The position numbers and the translations under genes are program-made. Below, piece after piece: positions 61,724 to 64,000 of a stretch of DNA of 64,000 nt. Source of the DNA: Cyclobacterium sp. (lineage in GTDB: Bacteria; Bacteroidota; Bacteroidia; Cytophagales; Cyclobacteriaceae); the NCBI RefSeq assembly GCF_014762705.1, contig NZ_JABURL010000013.1, positions 80,967 through 144,966 on the forward strand. The letters run 5' to 3'. Below the pieces are notes generated by a model. It was not told where the DNA came from. It ran no database searches and saw nothing but the letters and a program-made list of their open reading frames with translations. Within the stretch, counting starts at the first letter, position 1, and each line of letters begins with the position of its first letter.

Positions 61724-63059
61724 TTTTTGTGATAAAATCTTTTTGAATTTCTTCCAGCGACCTGCCTTTTGTTTCCGGCATTTTGAAAGTTACCCATAAC
61801 AACTGCAGCACCATCATCAGGGCAAAGAAACCAAAGATGATTACCGGACCGAATTGATTGGCAAGTAAGGGAAATACGTTGGCGATGATGGCCGCTAGGA
61901 TCCAGTGCGTGAAGCTGCCGATGGATTGCCCGTAAGCCCTGAGCTCGTTGGGGAAAATCTCAGAAATAAACACCCATATTACAGCTCCCTGACCAATGGC
62001 ATGAGAAGCAATAAACATGAAAACGAAAATGGGTAAAAAGGCACTGCTGATTTGTCCTCCGGAAAAAGAATAAGCGATCAATATCAAGGAAATGATATAG
62101 CCTACAGAGCCCATGTACATGAGTTTTTTTCGACCGATGCGGTCGATTAAATAAAGACCAAACAAGGTAGCCACCATATTCACTGCACCAATCCCTACGG
62201 TGGATAGCAATGCACTTTCCGCACTTATTCCTGCCATCTCAAATATCCTTGGAGCAAAATAAATGATGGCATTAATCCCTGATAATTGATTGAAAAGTGC
62301 TATCAATATGGCCAGCATGGTAATTTTAATGTATTTGGAATGAAATAACGCCATAAAGCCGACTTTAACCCTGGTCAATTTTTTCTCTTCAAGCGCCAAC
62401 CTGATGGCTTCATCCACCCCTTCGGGATCAGTCTTCTGTAGTATTTTTTCTGCTTTTTCGAAATCATCTTTTTTAGCAATCAGCCACCTTGGACTTTGCG
62501 GTACTTTCAATACCAGGAGTGTATAAATCAAGGCCGGAATGGCTTCTACGCCCAACATCCATCGCCAGCTACTGACGGTAATACTGATATCGATCAGGTA
62601 GTTGGAAAAGTAGGCCACCAAAATCCCAAAAACAAGGTTAAACTGAAATAAGGCCACCAGCTGCCCCCTGTTCTTTGCAGGGGATATTTCGCTGATGTAC
62701 ATGGGGGCGACCACCGAAGAAGCTCCAACCCCTATTCCTCCGATAAAACGGAAGAACATAAAGGAATTTACTTCAGGGGCAACTGCAGATCCCAAAGCAG
62801 AAATAAAATACAGGACACCTATCCATATCAACGATGTTTTTCTTCCATATCGGTCTGCTGGTATGCCTCCAAAAAGGGCTCCGATAACTGTACCGTAAAG
62901 GGCTATGGCCACTGCCAGGCCATGGCTCCAGTCACTTAAATTCCAAACTTCCTGAATCTGCCTTTCGGCTCCTGATATAACCGCGGTATCAAAACCGAAT
63001 AAAAATCCTCCCAAAGCCGCAACCAAGGAAAGAAATAACACATAACTGTTGATTTTCAT
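61716..63059 (-). CDS. Sugar porter MFS transporter
   Basis: Inner-membrane sugar:H+ symporter of the major facilitator sugar-porter family, 447 residues with 12 helices. Signature motifs: GGFLFGFDTAVISGA (about 17-31, helix 1), PADRYGRKTSL (about 67-77, the R-x-G-R-K loop 2-3), RFIGGIGVGASS (helix 4), VPQSPRWLIAK (about 185-195), QLSGINAIIYFAPRIF (helix 7), DRIGRKKLM (loop 8-9), and PETKGRSLEEI at the C-terminus. All are intact. It is first in a two-gene operon with the PfkB kinase (8 bp overlap). XylE/GlcP-like specificity for a hexose or pentose cannot be resolved by eye. Confidence 0.95.
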   Translation of the reverse strand: MKINSYVLFLSLVAALGGFLFGFDTAVISGAERQIQEVWNLSDWSHGLAVAIALYGTVIGALFGGIPADRYGRKTSLIWIGVLYFISALGSAVAPEVNSFMFFRFIGGIGVGASSVVAPMYISEISPAKNRGQLVALFQFNLVFGILVAYFSNYLIDISITVSSWRWMLGVEAIPALIYTLLVLKVPQSPRWLIAKKDDFEKAEKILQKTDPEGVDEAIRLALEEKKLTRVKVGFMALFHSKYIKITMLAILIALFNQLSGINAIIYFAPRIFEMAGISAESALLSTVGIGAVNMVATLFGLYLIDRIGRKKLMYMGSVGYIISLILIAYSFSGGQISSAFLPIFVFMFIASHAIGQGAVIWVFISEIFPNELRAYGQSIGSFTHWILAAIIANVFPLLANQFGPVIIFGFFALMMVLQLLWVTFKMPETKGRSLEEIQKDFITKNA

Positions 63060-63188
63060 AAAGTAATCGCTAATGACAATAACTTTTAAATCTAAACAGA
63101 TATGGGCTTTTTAAAAAGTTTAAATGAAAATTAAATACCAAATGATAGGTTTTTAACCTATCCGCAGGCTGTTTGTCAGTTCACAGGA

Positions 63189-63875
63189 TTATTTTCCAAT
63201 AAAAATCCTGTAGAAAAATTGAAATTGCATCAGCATATCTGATTTAATTCTTTTTTGTTGCTGATCATTTCCTTCCAATTCAGAAAAAGGACTCACCACT
63301 AAAGTTGCTTCCAACCCTATATCAGCATCTGATTGGAGATCTTTGTATATTCCCAATCTAAATGGCAGATAAATTCCGGAATCAGAAGCGGAATAAGTTT
63401 CAGTTCTTCTTAAAGGGTCATTCAGAATCAATCTTTCATCTGTTCTTTGGGAGTAAAAATAGCCCAGCCCCAATCCGGTATAAACTTTAATCAAAGAAGG
63501 AAGGTATCCACTCTGGTTTGGATTAATGTGATAAACAGGCATGACATCTGCATAATATATATTTCCCCTAAAAGCATGAGGTAAATTGGATTCAGCGATT
63601 TTGTCTATTTGTTCGGTATTGTAAAAATCTCCGCTATTCACCATCTGCCATCCTAATGTTGCCTTAACATCGAAGTGGGTTTCAATCTTTTTGTTGTAAT
63701 CGAGGGATAAAACAGGAAGTACTTTAAATTTGAACTTGCTGTGTACGCCCGTGTTGTCACCGTACATTTTGGCGGGTCCAATCCCGATCCCCAACCTGTC
63801 AGTTCTGTCATCCTGGGCATGTGAAAAGCCGGCGATGAACAAGAAACTTATAAAAAGGAATAAAAGTGCTTTCAT
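63189..63875 (-). CDS. Outer membrane beta-barrel protein
   Basis: Exported protein of 228 residues with a signal peptide (1-20, ending SHAQ) followed by alternating barrel-type strands: LGIGIGPAKMYG, FKFKVLPVLSLDYNK, FDVKATLGWQMVN, YTGLGLGYFYSQR, YLPFRLGIYKDL and DIGLEATLVVSP. The C-terminal FQFFYRIFIGK ends with aromatic residues near the terminus but not in a final Phe. It resembles generic Bacteroidota porin-family proteins with no known ligand. The start codon is preceded by a leader nearly identical to that of the DUF423 gene at 3946, and by a copy of the interspersed repeat. Confidence 0.82.
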   Translation of the reverse strand: MKALLFLFISFLFIAGFSHAQDDRTDRLGIGIGPAKMYGDNTGVHSKFKFKVLPVLSLDYNKKIETHFDVKATLGWQMVNSGDFYNTEQIDKIAESNLPHAFRGNIYYADVMPVYHINPNQSGYLPSLIKVYTGLGLGYFYSQRTDERLILNDPLRRTETYSASDSGIYLPFRLGIYKDLQSDADIGLEATLVVSPFSELEGNDQQQKRIKSDMLMQFQFFYRIFIGK

Positions 63876-63965
63876 GTGTTTATAATTGTTTCTTAATGGT
63901 CACATGCCTGCCTGTCGGCAGACAGGGAATCTCCCATGCTTAATAATCATATCAGTGTTTGATGT
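63876..63965 (-). repeat. Interspersed intergenic repeat, copy D, with shared leader
   Basis: The plus strand reads TGTTTATAATTGTTTCT (from 63877) next to the start codon, matching 3948 onward with one base deleted. GCCTGCCTGTCGGCAGACAGG (about 63907-63927) is an imperfect palindrome of the CCTGCC/GGCAGG class. AATAATCAT (63943-63951) matches copy C. The rest of the window end holds no gene. Confidence 0.55.
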
Positions 63966-64000
63966 TCTCGTCCTGCTCGATTTTATCTGTTTATTTTTTG

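Noticed and set aside
1..64000. CRISPR array, prophage, integron or restriction/defence island
   Set aside because: No regularly spaced repeats, integrase, phage structural, methylase or nuclease-defence genes were found anywhere in the window.

Overview
The window is chromosomal DNA of a Bacteroidota bacterium, most likely order Cytophagales and probably Cyclobacteriaceae (Algoriphagus/Cyclobacterium/Echinicola-like); the genus is an inference. The signs are a SusC/SusD outer-membrane pair, a fused lpxC-fabZ gene, a PorX-type REC-PglZ regulator, a gliding/T9SS type-B C-terminal sorting domain, 7TMR-DISM kinase architecture, ASPIC/FG-GAP proteins, and a recurrent TAnnTTTG -7 promoter motif in front of many genes. 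There is no rRNA, tRNA, CRISPR array, transposase or phage gene that I can see. The DNA is almost entirely protein-coding, in short operons separated by strong bidirectional terminators.

Layout. 1-4.8 kb: a truncated DUF1573 protein, then a minus-strand block of cell-wall genes (SGNH hydrolase lipoprotein, LD-carboxypeptidase, PBP4-type DD-carboxypeptidase, DUF423) and the PLP-homeostasis protein YggS. 4.9-11.2 kb: a small membrane protein, an 0.8 kb gene-free stretch, then a SusC/SusD-like_2 pair. 11.2-20.2 kb: two FG-GAP/VCBS beta-propeller proteins (one lipoprotein, one with an ASPIC/UnbV domain), then TrpB2, an amidohydrolase and a Tat-exported Gfo/Idh/MocA oxidoreductase. 20.3-23.1 kb: a shortened Bat-type operon (DUF58, BatD-like, BatA). 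23.2-25.9 kb: DUF4296 lipoprotein and MutS2. 25.9-32.0 kb: a minus-strand operon with an HD phosphohydrolase, lpxD, lpxC-fabZ, lpxA, an ABC ATPase and two small secreted proteins. 32.1-35.3 kb: porX, tsaE, alanine dehydrogenase.

35.3-41.1 kb is the most unusual part. An orphan response regulator diverges, across a very AT-rich spacer, from four tightly packed genes: a ThiF/E1-like adenylyltransferase, a protein resembling GNAT/autoinducer-synthase acyltransferases, a 7TMR-DISM sensor histidine kinase, and a REC-histidine kinase hybrid. The genes overlap or nearly touch, so they probably act together. A signal-synthesis plus signal-sensing module is my working hypothesis, not a demonstrated function.

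41.2-64 kb is mostly housekeeping: pyrophosphatase, valS, an EEP-family hydrolase, sppA, folK, fabD, beta-carbonic anhydrase, a large T9SS-exported fibronectin-type protein, and sdhCAB. It ends with a symporter/GNAT/amino-acid-racemase operon, a beta-barrel protein, a PfkB kinase with a sugar-porter MFS permease, and another beta-barrel protein. Degenerate intergenic repeats occur at about 3.95, 49.6, 52.6 and 63.9 kb, always 5' of a minus-strand gene. A second, inverted repeat pair links 5.7 kb and 60.7 kb.
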